Assembly (NCBI GenBank): GCA_029287235.1
Contig: JARFRM010000284.1
Location: forward strand, 1 to 64,000
Direction of reading: 5' to 3'
Length of the DNA stretch: 64,000 nucleotides
Source: Thermoanaerobaculales bacterium
GTDB taxonomy: Bacteria; Acidobacteriota; Thermoanaerobaculia; Thermoanaerobaculales; Sulfomarinibacteraceae
Part shown: positions 1 to 9,466 of the stretch, piece after piece
Position numbering within the stretch: the first letter of the stretch is position 1
How the letters are laid out: each line of letters starts with the position of its first letter
Notes under the pieces: model-generated
Told to the model about the DNA's origin: nothing
What the model saw: the letters and a program-made list of their open reading frames with translations, nothing else
Database searches by the model: none
Made by a program: the position numbers and the translations under genes

Positions 1-170
1 CCCAGAAGCTTTCCGGCAGCGTTCTTCCTCCCGCACATTGTCATACCGGGCAACCCACGGCGAAAGCGCTGTGAGCATCTCTCCCCGCTCGCCATGAGGC
101 CGCCGGGGCGCGGGCAGCGTGGTTACCGTCCCTCCAATCCCGCCCGAACGACCACGCTGATTGGGCGACG

Positions 171-191
171 CTGGGACGTCCGACGTCCCAG
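171..191. repeat. 21-nt palindrome, 9-bp arms, 3-nt loop
   Basis: CTGGGACGT and ACGTCCCAG flank a CCG loop. The arms are perfect. The same geometry (9-bp arms, 3-nt loop) recurs near 28.5 kb and 33.3 kb, so this may be a REP-like dispersed element. The rest of 1-281 shows no convincing gene; the open frames there have no recognisable protein features. Confidence 0.6.
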
Positions 192-212
192 AAGGCCGGG
201 GATGAAAGAATC

Positions 213-266
213 GGGAACGGGAACGGGAACGGGATCGGCAACGGACGCGGACGCGGACGCGGACGC
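213..266. repeat. Hexanucleotide array of nine units (GGGAAC/GGACGC)
   Basis: Nine consecutive hexamers run without a gap: GGGAAC three times, GGGATC, GGCAAC, then GGACGC four times. The array ends 15 bases before the sirtuin start codon. Read on the minus strand the units are GCGTCC, GATCCC and GTTCCC; the last two are also the units of the array at 26375-26458. Confidence 0.85.
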
Positions 267-281
267 GGGTAAGATCGGATC

Positions 282-1124
282 ATGGAAGATGCACTTCAAC
301 AATCACTCGACCGCTCTGCCGAGGCCGTCGAAACCGCCGACGCCCTCCTGATCACCGCCGGTGCGGGAATCGGGGTGGATTCGGGTCTGCCGGACTTTCG
401 CGGCAATGAGGGTTTTTGGCGGGCCTATCCGCCGCTGAAACGTCTCGGTATCAGCTTCTACGACATGGCGAATCCCATGTGGTTCAAACGCGACCCCGAA
501 CTCGCCTGGGGATTCTATGGTCACCGACTCGGTCTCTATCGCGCCACCGAGCCCCACGACGGGTTTCGGATCCTTCGTCAGTGGAGCGATAGATGTCCGC
601 TCGGCTCGTTCGTGTTCACCTCCAACGTTGACGGACAGTTTCAGCGAGCCGGCTTCGCCGGCGAGCAGATCCTCGAGTGCCACGGATCCATCCACCACAT
701 CCAGTGTCTCAATCACTGCGGCGAAATCTCACGCACGGAGACATTCGACATCGTGGTGGATCAAGAAACCTTTCGAGCCGCCCCTCCCCTGCCCTCGTGT
801 CCCAGATGCGGCGCACTGGCGCGACCCAACGTGCTCATGTTCGGCGATTTCGGATGGCTGCCGGAACGGACCAGCGCCCAGGAACAGCGATTCGCCGACT
901 GGGTGGCTCGCCTCGGTGACGCACCTCTCGTCATTCTGGAGATCGGCGCCGGCACTGCGGTGCCCACTGTCCGCATGACCTCCGAACAGCTTGCTAGGAG
1001 GCCGGGGGCGACACTGATCCGAATCAACATCCGAGAACCGCAGGTGCCGGGAGATCACATCGGGATCGCCCTGGGGGGGTTGGAAGCGTTGACTCAGGTG
1101 GATCGTCGCCTACGCGGTGCCTGA
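282..1124 (+). CDS. Sir2-family NAD-dependent protein deacylase
   Basis: 280 aa. Sirtuins remove acyl groups from lysines using NAD. The NAD-binding motif GAGIGVDSGLPDFRG is at about 27-41, a TSNVDGQF version of the TQNID motif at about 113-120, and the catalytic His in ECHGS at about 134. Two zinc-binding Cys pairs follow, C142/C146 (one residue wider than the usual CxxC) and C173/C176, then RPNVLMFGD, the family's RPxVVxFGE motif. The length is typical of bacterial sirtuins. The ATG has only a weak ribosome-binding site, so the start is not certain. It stands alone, ahead of the methionine operon, so the neighbours do not indicate a substrate. Confidence 0.9.
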   Translation: MEDALQQSLDRSAEAVETADALLITAGAGIGVDSGLPDFRGNEGFWRAYPPLKRLGISFYDMANPMWFKRDPELAWGFYGHRLGLYRATEPHDGFRILRQWSDRCPLGSFVFTSNVDGQFQRAGFAGEQILECHGSIHHIQCLNHCGEISRTETFDIVVDQETFRAAPPLPSCPRCGALARPNVLMFGDFGWLPERTSAQEQRFADWVARLGDAPLVILEIGAGTAVPTVRMTSEQLARRPGATLIRINIREPQVPGDHIGIALGGLEALTQVDRRLRGA

Positions 1125-1140
1125 TTTCGAGAACTTGCTC

Positions 1141-1185
1141 TTTTTTTCTGGCCCTGGCTTTCAGAAAGCCAGGGCCAGAAAAAAA
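1141..1185. repeat. Perfect 45-nt palindrome flanked by T7 and A7 runs
   Basis: CTGGCCCTGGCTTTC and GAAAGCCAGGGCCAG flank a single central A, and T7 and A7 runs extend the pairing on both sides. With a 3-nt loop the stem is 21 bp. The runs are T before and A after the stem, the reverse of an intrinsic terminator on either strand, so there is no U-tract. It lies between the sirtuin stop and the met promoter. It could mark the end of the sirtuin transcript or be a dispersed element. Confidence 0.8.
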
Positions 1186-1203
1186 GGTCGAGCACCAATC
1201 TGC

Positions 1204-1232
1204 TTGACACCACACCGCCCCTGAAGTACAAC
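1204..1232 (+). promoter_or_regulatory. Near-consensus sigma70-type promoter for the met leader
   Basis: TTGACA (1204-1209), a 17-nt spacer and TACAAC (1227-1232). The expected start of transcription falls at about 1239-1241, at or within two bases of the leader-peptide ATG, so the leader would be translated from a leaderless mRNA. Confidence 0.7.
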
Positions 1233-1240
1233 TGATTTCG

Positions 1241-1333
1241 ATGAAGAACGCGACGCTTCCCACCATGGCAATGATGATGCGCATGTCGATGCGCAAGCTG
1301 TGGGTGAGGAGCCTCGCGGTCAGCTCGATCTAG
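1241..1333 (+). CDS. Methionine-rich leader peptide (attenuator)
   Basis: 30 codons, too short for the ORF track. Seven are Met, with MAMMMRMSM at residues 9-17 (ATG codons at 1265, 1271, 1274, 1277, 1283 and 1289). The frame stops at TAG, 20 bases before the terminator hairpin. UGCGCAU-GUCG-AUGCGCA (1278-1295) can fold over the Met codons. GCUGUGGGU (1297-1305), just past them, can pair over nine bases, with one U-G wobble, with ACCCGCAGC (1356-1364), the 5' arm of the terminator. A ribosome stalled at Met codons would leave that strand free and prevent termination; one that reaches the stop would mask it and allow termination. The mechanism is inferred; the elements are seen directly. Confidence 0.75.
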   Translation: MKNATLPTMAMMMRMSMRKLWVRSLAVSSI

Positions 1334-1353
1334 TAACACCGCCACAAAGCTCC

Positions 1354-1383
1354 AAACCCGCAGCCCGGTGCTGCGGGTTTTTT
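1354..1383 (+). terminator. Intrinsic terminator of the met attenuator
   Basis: AAACCCGCAGC and GCTGCGGGTTT form an 11-bp perfect stem with a CCGGT loop, and the run of six T (1378-1383) starts in the 3' arm. It lies between the leader peptide and metY, so it acts upstream of the operon. Its 5' arm can instead pair with leader bases 1297-1305. Confidence 0.85.
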
Positions 1384-1408
1384 CGTGGCAGAAAAATAGG
1401 AGCCGGAC

Positions 1409-3892
<2,484 letters not shown>

Positions 3893-3894
3893 TC

Positions 3895-5364
3895 ATGCGG
3901 GTTCTCAAGTTCGGAGGAAGCTCCGTCGCCGATGCCGATCGAATCCGACGGGTGGTTTCCATCGTCGCCGCCGAGCGTGCTCACGGGCCCATCGTGGTCG
4001 TGGTCTCAGCCCTCGGCGGGGTCACCGATGAACTGGTGGCCCTGGCCGATGGGGCGCCCGAAGAACGCGAACCGTTGAAGACGGCCATCGACCGGATCCT
4101 CAACCGCCACCTCTCGGTCATCGCCGAGCTTTCCCCGACAGACGACGACACCCGATCCGAGATCGCCGCCACCATCGACGAGCTCAGACGGCTCATCATC
4201 GGTGTCGGCTATATCGGCGAGAACCCGCCCGCCGTTCGCGATCGGATCACCGCCATCGGCGAGCGGCTGTCGGCGCCCATCGTTGCCTCAGCACTCAGGG
4301 CGTCGGGCCAACCGTCGGTCCCGGTGAGCGGGACCGAGGTCATCCGCACTGACTCTCGTCACGGTGCGGCCGAGGTGGCTTCGGCGGCCACCTCCGATCT
4401 CGCCAGGAAGCGCCTGCTCGGCATCTGCGACGCGGTCATCCCGGTGGTCACCGGCTTCATCGGCGCCGATGAGCGGGGTACCGCAACCACCCTGGGGCGC
4501 GGAGGCTCCGATCTCACGGCCACGGTTCTCGGCGCCGCACTCGAAGCCGATCGGGTGGAGATCTGGACCGATGTCAACGGTATTTTCACCGCCCCTCCGC
4601 GGGTCGTGGCGGGAGCCCGGCCTCAACCCTACGTGAGCTACGACGAGGCGGCCGAGATGGCACGATTCGGCGCGACGGTGCTCTTCACCAAGACCATCGC
4701 CCCGGTGCGCGAACTCGACATCCCGGTGGTCGTTTGCAACACATTTGACCCCGAAGGCCCGGAGACCTGGGTCGGTCGCGAACCCGAGTTGCCGTCAGGG
4801 GCACGCGCACTGGCGTCGGTCGAACACGCTGCTGTTCTCAAGATCCGATCAGCCGGCGATGCGACCTCCGCCGCCGGCGCGGTGGCCGAGGTTTCGCATC
4901 GCTGTCTCATGGCGACCATGGCCGCCGGCAGCGACGAGTGGACCATCGTCGCCGCGGAGACCGACGCCGATGAACTCCACCGTGATCTCGAAAGGTGCGG
5001 CCTCCAAGTGGAGTTCATCACCGAGACCAGCGTGGTCTCGGTGATCGGGTCCCGCCTGCTGCAGCAGCCGTGGGTGGCCGGGCGGGCGCTCGAGGCTCTG
5101 GGGCGCCGAGACATCGCCCTCAGGGGGGTCATCTGCCCCTCCGAACAGGTCTTCTGCATGGTGGTGGACCACACGGACCACCACCGTTGCCTGACAATCC
5201 TGCACGATGCCCTGATGCTCCCGCACCTGGCCGGCCGAGCCTCGGACGCGGCACGGCGCGAAGCCCTCAAGAAGGGCGACCGGGACGGGTCGACCCCGCT
5301 TCACCGCGGCAGTGCTCGGCACGACAGGGACCGTCGGTCAACGGCTCGTCCACCGGCCGCATAG
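3895..5364 (+). CDS. Aspartate kinase (monofunctional) with a frameshifted tail
   Basis: 489 aa. It phosphorylates aspartate, the entry step to Met, Thr and Lys. LKFGGSSVADADRIRR at the N terminus binds ATP/aspartate, and TLGRGGSDLTA (about 201-211) and WTDVNGIF (about 223-230) complete the kinase domain. Two ACT-type regulatory domains occupy about 305-455, where amino-acid feedback would act. It resembles the kinase half of bifunctional ThrA, but no homoserine dehydrogenase follows. The last 20 or so residues (after about EALKKGDR) are Arg/Pro-rich and overlap an out-of-frame asd fragment, so the present stop is probably not the ancestral one. Confidence 0.9.
   Translation: MRVLKFGGSSVADADRIRRVVSIVAAERAHGPIVVVVSALGGVTDELVALADGAPEEREPLKTAIDRILNRHLSVIAELSPTDDDTRSEIAATIDELRRLIIGVGYIGENPPAVRDRITAIGERLSAPIVASALRASGQPSVPVSGTEVIRTDSRHGAAEVASAATSDLARKRLLGICDAVIPVVTGFIGADERGTATTLGRGGSDLTATVLGAALEADRVEIWTDVNGIFTAPPRVVAGARPQPYVSYDEAAEMARFGATVLFTKTIAPVRELDIPVVVCNTFDPEGPETWVGREPELPSGARALASVEHAAVLKIRSAGDATSAAGAVAEVSHRCLMATMAAGSDEWTIVAAETDADELHRDLERCGLQVEFITETSVVSVIGSRLLQQPWVAGRALEALGRRDIALRGVICPSEQVFCMVVDHTDHHRCLTILHDALMLPHLAGRASDAARREALKKGDRDGSTPLHRGSARHDRDRRSTARPPAA
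5303..5353 (+). pseudogene. asd: N-terminal relic of aspartate-semialdehyde dehydrogenase
   Basis: In the +1 frame relative to the kinase, these 17 codons read TAAVLGTTGTVGQRLVH. That is almost the standard start of aspartate-semialdehyde dehydrogenase, whose NADP-binding loop is GATGTVGQR. There is no good start codon, and the similarity stops after about 17 residues; the frame then runs into spacer repeats. The enzyme acts directly after aspartate kinase, so an intact asd probably once followed in this operon and was truncated. Confidence 0.6.
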
Positions 5365-5372
5365 GCAGGCGG

Positions 5373-5520
5373 TTCTGGATGCTGGATGTTGGAGAAGGCC
5401 ATGGCCGTGCGTTCCTCTCCGCATCCCTTTCCTTCTGTGATTCGATCGCACGCGGAAGCCACTGCTCCGGTTTCACACATCAGCCCGCTCTGCGATGAAT
5501 CCGTCATCCAGCATCGAGTA
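5373..5520. repeat. Two heptamer arrays in inverted orientation
   Basis: TTCTGGA TGCTGGA TGTTGGA (5373-5393) and TCCGTCA TCCAGCA TCGAGTA (5500-5520) are three 7-mers each. The second, reverse-complemented, matches the first at 17 of 21 positions, sharing GATGCTGGATG. About 106 bases without a recognisable gene lie between them. The pair starts just after the broken asd fragment. Confidence 0.55.
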
Positions 5521-5589
5521 CCTGGTCTCGCCGTGGCGGAGTGAATCTTGGTGGTGACGCGGTATGATGCGGTCTCGGAGGTCGATGAC

Positions 5590-5934
5590 ATGCCCAAGTA
5601 CTGGCTCCTCAAAGGGAATTTCGATGCTCCCGGGTGGGACGTCCTGCGCCGGGAGTACGATGACGAAAAGGTCGAGATCGTCCATCTGGATCCCAAAGTC
5701 TGGGCCATGGTCGAGGCCGATGATCCACCGGCCGGATACGACGGTCTGACCGCGGCCGAACCGGCCGACGGACTCTATCTCGACCCCCAGGGAAACGCGC
5801 TCTATCTGGTCAACGGCGCCGTGGTCAGGACGGCGGAGGAGGTCATCGCAGCTCTCGGCGATGAGGCCTCGGAGATGTTCGAAAAGATCGGCGACGCCCA
5901 CACCGTCCTCCAACGCATGGGTCGGGCTTTCTGA
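5590..5934 (+). CDS. Small protein of unknown function
   Basis: 114 aa from the ATG at 5590, which has GGAGG 7 bases upstream; the track start at 5548 has no such site. It begins MPKYWLLKGNF and has no signal peptide, membrane segment or Cys motif. The sequence is acidic with several Trp and Tyr and a final helical stretch (EEVIAALGDEASEMFEKIGDAH). I do not recognise the family. It lies 12 bases before the outer-membrane protein gene in the same direction, so the two may be co-transcribed. Confidence 0.65.
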   Translation: MPKYWLLKGNFDAPGWDVLRREYDDEKVEIVHLDPKVWAMVEADDPPAGYDGLTAAEPADGLYLDPQGNALYLVNGAVVRTAEEVIAALGDEASEMFEKIGDAHTVLQRMGRAF

Positions 5935-5946
5935 GCCGGCGGTACG

Positions 5947-6621
5947 ATGAGATTTCATCCTCAGCCGTCGATGTTCAGAAGCCAGCGGTCCATTTTCGCT
6001 TTGATGGCAGTCATGCTTTGTGGAAGCTTCGCCTCCGCTGAGAAGGGCGATACAGAGGTCGGCTTTCGCCTGATGTATGCGACCGGCAGCGCCAAGGGCG
6101 CCGGGTCCATCGGTGACACGGGAAGCTCACCGACCCTGTCATCGGGACCCGGGATCGAGATCGACTGGGTTCTGTGGCCGTTGGACGAGCTCACCGTGGA
6201 GCTCTCGATCGGAGCGTCACCCCATCCAGTCGGCACATCTGGCGGGTCGCTCAGCGGTCCCGACGGCGGCACCCTGTGGCGTCTCCCCCTGAGCGCGGTG
6301 GCCCAGTACCGACCCGACCTCTATGGCAGGTTCGACCCCTATGTTGGTCTCGGTCTGGTCTACAACGCCGCGGTCTACGACATGTCATCGGCATACGCTG
6401 AAGTGTTTTCGAAGGTCTCGTTCTCCAGCGATGCCAACATCGTCGTCCAGGTGGGGGTCAACTACGACCTCGACGAACGATGGTCGGCCAACCTCGATCT
6501 GCGCTACATGGGGATGACGACGGACGGCACTTTCACAAGCCTCGACGGCGCCACCCGCGACGAATTGAGCTTGAAGTTCGACCCATGGGTTGTGGGCCTG
6601 GGCTTTCGCTATCGGTACTGA
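5947..6621 (+). CDS. Outer-membrane beta-barrel protein
   Basis: 224 aa; the start may be 5971 (MFRSQRS), which leaves a compact signal peptide ending FASA-EKG. The mature part alternates short polar/aromatic strands (VGFRLMYATG, ELSIGASPHP, YVGLGLVYNAAVY, WSANLDLRYMGM) and ends in FRYRY; a C-terminal aromatic is the usual BAM recognition signal. The size suits an eight-strand barrel such as OmpW/OmpX types. The ligand is unknown. It converges with lpxA, leaving only 27 bases between the stops. Confidence 0.75.
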   Translation: MRFHPQPSMFRSQRSIFALMAVMLCGSFASAEKGDTEVGFRLMYATGSAKGAGSIGDTGSSPTLSSGPGIEIDWVLWPLDELTVELSIGASPHPVGTSGGSLSGPDGGTLWRLPLSAVAQYRPDLYGRFDPYVGLGLVYNAAVYDMSSAYAEVFSKVSFSSDANIVVQVGVNYDLDERWSANLDLRYMGMTTDGTFTSLDGATRDELSLKFDPWVVGLGFRYRY

Positions 6622-6648
6622 AGCCCGGGGGATCCTTCGATCCTCACG

Positions 6649-7437
6649 TCATCTCAGGATCACGCCCCGTCCCGTGGTGTCGATGAAGTCGAGAACCACA
6701 TCCACTTCGGCCTGCCCACCGAGCTCGATCTTGGCCTGCGCCACTGCCTCGGTTGTGGTCATTTTCGGGCTCCGCAGGAACCGCCACAGCTGCTTCAGCG
6801 CCTTCCGGCTGTCCGAAGAAAAGCCCTTTCGTTCGAGACCGATGATGTTGGGCCCGTAGCACTTGGGCGGCCGGTTCCCGGTCGTGTTCATATAGGGCAG
6901 GCAGTCCTTGCTCGGGGTGGTGAATCCTCCGAGGAAGGCATACTGCCCGACCCGGGTGAACTGGTGGATCGCGCTGAAGGCGCCGATTGTGGCGTGGTCC
7001 TGTACCTCAACGTGGCCGGCGAGGGTGGCCGCGTTGGCGAAGATGGTCCGTGAACCCACGCTGCAATCGTGCGCCACATGGACATAGGCCATGAACAGGC
7101 TCTCGTCGCCGATCCGCGTGATCCCGCCGCCTCCGGGGGTTCCCCGGTGGATGGTGACGAACTCCCTGAAGGTGTTGCCGTTGCCGATTTCGAGCAGGGT
7201 CTTCTCGCCGGCGTACTTGAGGTCCTGGGGTGGGGCGCCCACGGAACAGTGGCTCTCGAAGCGGTTTCCCGCCCCGATGGTCGTCCAACCGGTGATCCGG
7301 CTGTGGGGCCCGACCCGGCAGCCATCTCCGATCACGACATTGCCATCGATGATGGCGTACGGTTCGACGACAACGCCCTCGCCCAGTTCGGCGCCGGGAT
7401 CAACGATCGCGGTGGGGTGAATTTCTCTCGCCATCAT
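6649..7437 (-). CDS. lpxA: UDP-N-acetylglucosamine acyltransferase
   Basis: 262 aa from the ATG at 7437, whose ATGA overlaps the fabZ stop; the longer track ORF adds an unneeded 12 codons. It catalyses the first step of lipid A synthesis, moving a 3-hydroxyacyl chain from ACP to UDP-GlcNAc. It starts AREIHPTAIVDPGAELGEGV and continues with hexapeptide (left-handed beta-helix) repeats to about residue 190, including the catalytic His region (VHVAHDCSVG). A helical C-terminal domain follows. It is the last gene of the envelope operon. Confidence 0.93.
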   Translation of the reverse strand: MMAREIHPTAIVDPGAELGEGVVVEPYAIIDGNVVIGDGCRVGPHSRITGWTTIGAGNRFESHCSVGAPPQDLKYAGEKTLLEIGNGNTFREFVTIHRGTPGGGGITRIGDESLFMAYVHVAHDCSVGSRTIFANAATLAGHVEVQDHATIGAFSAIHQFTRVGQYAFLGGFTTPSKDCLPYMNTTGNRPPKCYGPNIIGLERKGFSSDSRKALKQLWRFLRSPKMTTTEAVAQAKIELGGQAEVDVVLDFIDTTGRGVILR

Positions 7438-7862
7438 CGCTCCATCATCGCCGACATCATGTCGGCCTCGCACGCGAGTTCACCATCCACCGTCGCCGTT
7501 CCGTGGAGCTTGGCAAAGCCCCTCCTGACCGATTTGACCTCGAGATCGAAGACCACCTGGTCGCCGGGCACAACTGGACGACGGAACCGACAGTTGTCGA
7601 TCCCGGCGAAGTAGATCAGCTTGTTCTGACGGTCCTCGACCTGGTTGAGAAACAAAAAGCCCCCGGCCTGCGCCATGGCTTCCACCAGCAGCACCCCCGG
7701 CATCACGGGGTGATCGGGGAAATGGCCCATGAAGTGGGGCTCGTTGAAGGTGACGTTCTTGATCGCCCGAATGTGCTTCTCGTCCATCTCCAGCACTCGG
7801 TCGATGAGCAGGATCGGGTACCGGTGGGGCATCACCTCGAGAATGTCCTGGATGCTATTCAT
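7434..7862 (-). CDS. fabZ: 3-hydroxyacyl-[ACP] dehydratase
   Basis: 142 aa hot-dog-fold enzyme that dehydrates 3-hydroxyacyl-ACP in fatty-acid elongation. It competes with LpxA for the same hydroxyacyl-ACP pool, which explains its usual place between lpxD and lpxA. MPHRYPILLIDRV is near the N terminus, HFMGHFPDHPVMPGVL holds the catalytic His47, and Glu61 lies in VEAMAQAGG. It overlaps lpxD by ATGA upstream and lpxA by ATGA downstream. Confidence 0.95.
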   Translation of the reverse strand: MNSIQDILEVMPHRYPILLIDRVLEMDEKHIRAIKNVTFNEPHFMGHFPDHPVMPGVLLVEAMAQAGGFLFLNQVEDRQNKLIYFAGIDNCRFRRPVVPGDQVVFDLEVKSVRRGFAKLHGTATVDGELACEADMMSAMMER

Positions 7863-8905
7863 GATTTCTCCCCTTCCGGCGACGATTCCAACTGACGCAG
7901 ACGGCGCTCCAACTGCTGGACTTTTTTCCGCAGTCCATCGATCCGGGCCAAAGCGGCCTGCGATCTCATCCAGTCCTTCTGTGGTCTCGCCGGGAAACCG
8001 GCCAGCACGTTGCCTTCTTCAGGGAACGACTTCATGGCGGCCCCCCTGGCTCCGACCATTGTCCGGTCACCGAGCTCGAGGTGGCCTGCTGCGGCGGCCT
8101 GGCCGGCGAAGACCGAGTGACTGCCGATCTTGGTTGATCCCGAAATCCCGACCTGTGAGACCAGCAGGCAGTGCTCACCGACCTGGACGTTGTGCGCGAG
8201 CTGCACGAGATTGTCGACCTTGGTTCCACGCCCGATCCGGGTCTCACCCATGGTGGCTCGATCGATGGTGGTGTTCGCCTGGATCTCGACATCGTCCTCG
8301 AGGACCACGATTCCCACCTGCGGGACCTTGTGGTGGACACCGTCCACGGTGGCGAACCCGTAGCCGTCGGAGCCGATGACCGCCCCGGATTGGAGAATGC
8401 ACCGGTCACCCAGACGGCATCCATCCTCAACCACCGCTCGCGGGTGCATCAGGCACTCCTTCCCGATCGTGACTCCATCCCCCACAACGCATCCGGCACC
8501 GATGACCGTCCCGGCGCCGATCTGGACTCCGCGGCCGACGGCAGTCAGGGGCCCGACGCTCGCGCCCTCGCCAAGCTCGAGATCATCGGCGACCACCGAA
8601 CTGGGATGAACGCCGGTTTCGGGCCTCGGCCGAGGGTGGAAAAGCTCGAGCGCTCTCGCGACGGCCAGATACGGTTGGCCACTGATCAAGAGATCCCGGC
8701 CGGGCAGTTGATCCGCGCTGTGAACCAGAATGGCCCCCGCGCGGGATTCAACCGCCTGCTCGACATACTTGGGATTGTGCAGAAACGACAGATGCTCGGG
8801 CCCCGCCTGGTCGAGGGGTCGAATCCCCTCGACCAACCGGTGGCCGTCGCCCACCACCTCGGCACCGAGAATATTCGCGACCTCGGTGAGGGTGTACGAA
8901 CTCAC
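7859..8905 (-). CDS. lpxD: UDP-3-O-acylglucosamine N-acyltransferase
   Basis: 348 aa. It adds the N-linked hydroxyacyl chain in lipid A synthesis. The N-terminal uridine-binding domain (about 1-100, IRPLDQAGPEHLSFLHNPKY) is followed by hexapeptide repeats (about 105-300). GSDGYGFA and HKVPQVGIV are conserved LpxD segments; the catalytic His lies in the helix (about VQLAHNVQVGEH). The C-terminal tail, LRKKVQQLERRLRQLE, is a short coiled coil, as expected for the trimer. It overlaps the skp stop by ATGA. Confidence 0.94.
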   Translation of the reverse strand: MSSYTLTEVANILGAEVVGDGHRLVEGIRPLDQAGPEHLSFLHNPKYVEQAVESRAGAILVHSADQLPGRDLLISGQPYLAVARALELFHPRPRPETGVHPSSVVADDLELGEGASVGPLTAVGRGVQIGAGTVIGAGCVVGDGVTIGKECLMHPRAVVEDGCRLGDRCILQSGAVIGSDGYGFATVDGVHHKVPQVGIVVLEDDVEIQANTTIDRATMGETRIGRGTKVDNLVQLAHNVQVGEHCLLVSQVGISGSTKIGSHSVFAGQAAAAGHLELGDRTMVGARGAAMKSFPEEGNVLAGFPARPQKDWMRSQAALARIDGLRKKVQQLERRLRQLESSPEGEKS

Positions 8906-9420
8906 TGGGTGGTGTTGAACCGGAGAATCACGTCGTCGGTGATGTCCACCGTGTCGTCGGCATAGACCAGTCCGGACTGGAACTTGTTGAAGATCAGCGT
9001 GAAACCGCGCTCGGCGCCAATCTCGTTGATGACCGGAATGATCCGACCCTCGAGACCACCGAGCTCGCGGCGGCGGGCCTCGTCCAGCTCGCGCTCAGCG
9101 TCGTCCTGAAAGCGTTGGAGGGCAATCTGCCCATCCTCCATCTGCTTGCTGAGTTCGGCCAGCCGCTCCTCGGAGAGGGTGAAGCGCTGTTTCGACATCT
9201 GCTCCTGCATGGTGGTGAGCTCCTGCTGAAGAGCGCGTCCCTCGTCGATCTTGGCGTCCTGAAGAAGCTTGAGCTTCTGCAGGGCCTCTTTGCCGGGGTC
9301 GGACTCGGTCACGACACGTTGAACGTCGATCACCGCAATATTGACCCCCTGTGCCGCCGCAGGCAGGGCCGCAGCCAACACGATCGCCACGATTCCAACG
9401 GCTAGTCTTGAACGATGCAT
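8902..9420 (-). CDS. Periplasmic OmpH/Skp-like chaperone
   Basis: 172 aa from the ATG at 9420, chosen because GGAGG lies about 8 bases upstream. The signal peptide is MHRSRLAVGIVAIVLAAALPAAAQG. Then comes NIAVIDVQRVVTESDPGKEA, the OmpH/Skp opening, and a long charged coiled coil (about 45-125, LLQDAKIDEGRALQQELTTM), matching the tentacle helices. It holds unfolded outer-membrane proteins for delivery to BamA, encoded directly upstream. Its stop overlaps the lpxD start. Confidence 0.88.
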   Translation of the reverse strand: MHRSRLAVGIVAIVLAAALPAAAQGVNIAVIDVQRVVTESDPGKEALQKLKLLQDAKIDEGRALQQELTTMQEQMSKQRFTLSEERLAELSKQMEDGQIALQRFQDDAERELDEARRRELGGLEGRIIPVINEIGAERGFTLIFNKFQSGLVYADDTVDITDDVILRFNTTQ

Positions 9421-9466
9421 AGTGAAAACCTCCATGGTCGGCCTTTTCAGGCTGGTTGAATCTCGG

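Noticed and set aside
1-281. Open plus-strand frame from the left edge
   Set aside because: No recognisable protein motif and it runs into the hexamer array; high-GC open frame by chance is likely.
8813-8835. tRNA-like arm (GAGGGGTCGAATCCCCTC)
   Set aside because: It lies inside lpxD coding sequence, and no acceptor or anticodon arm fits around it.
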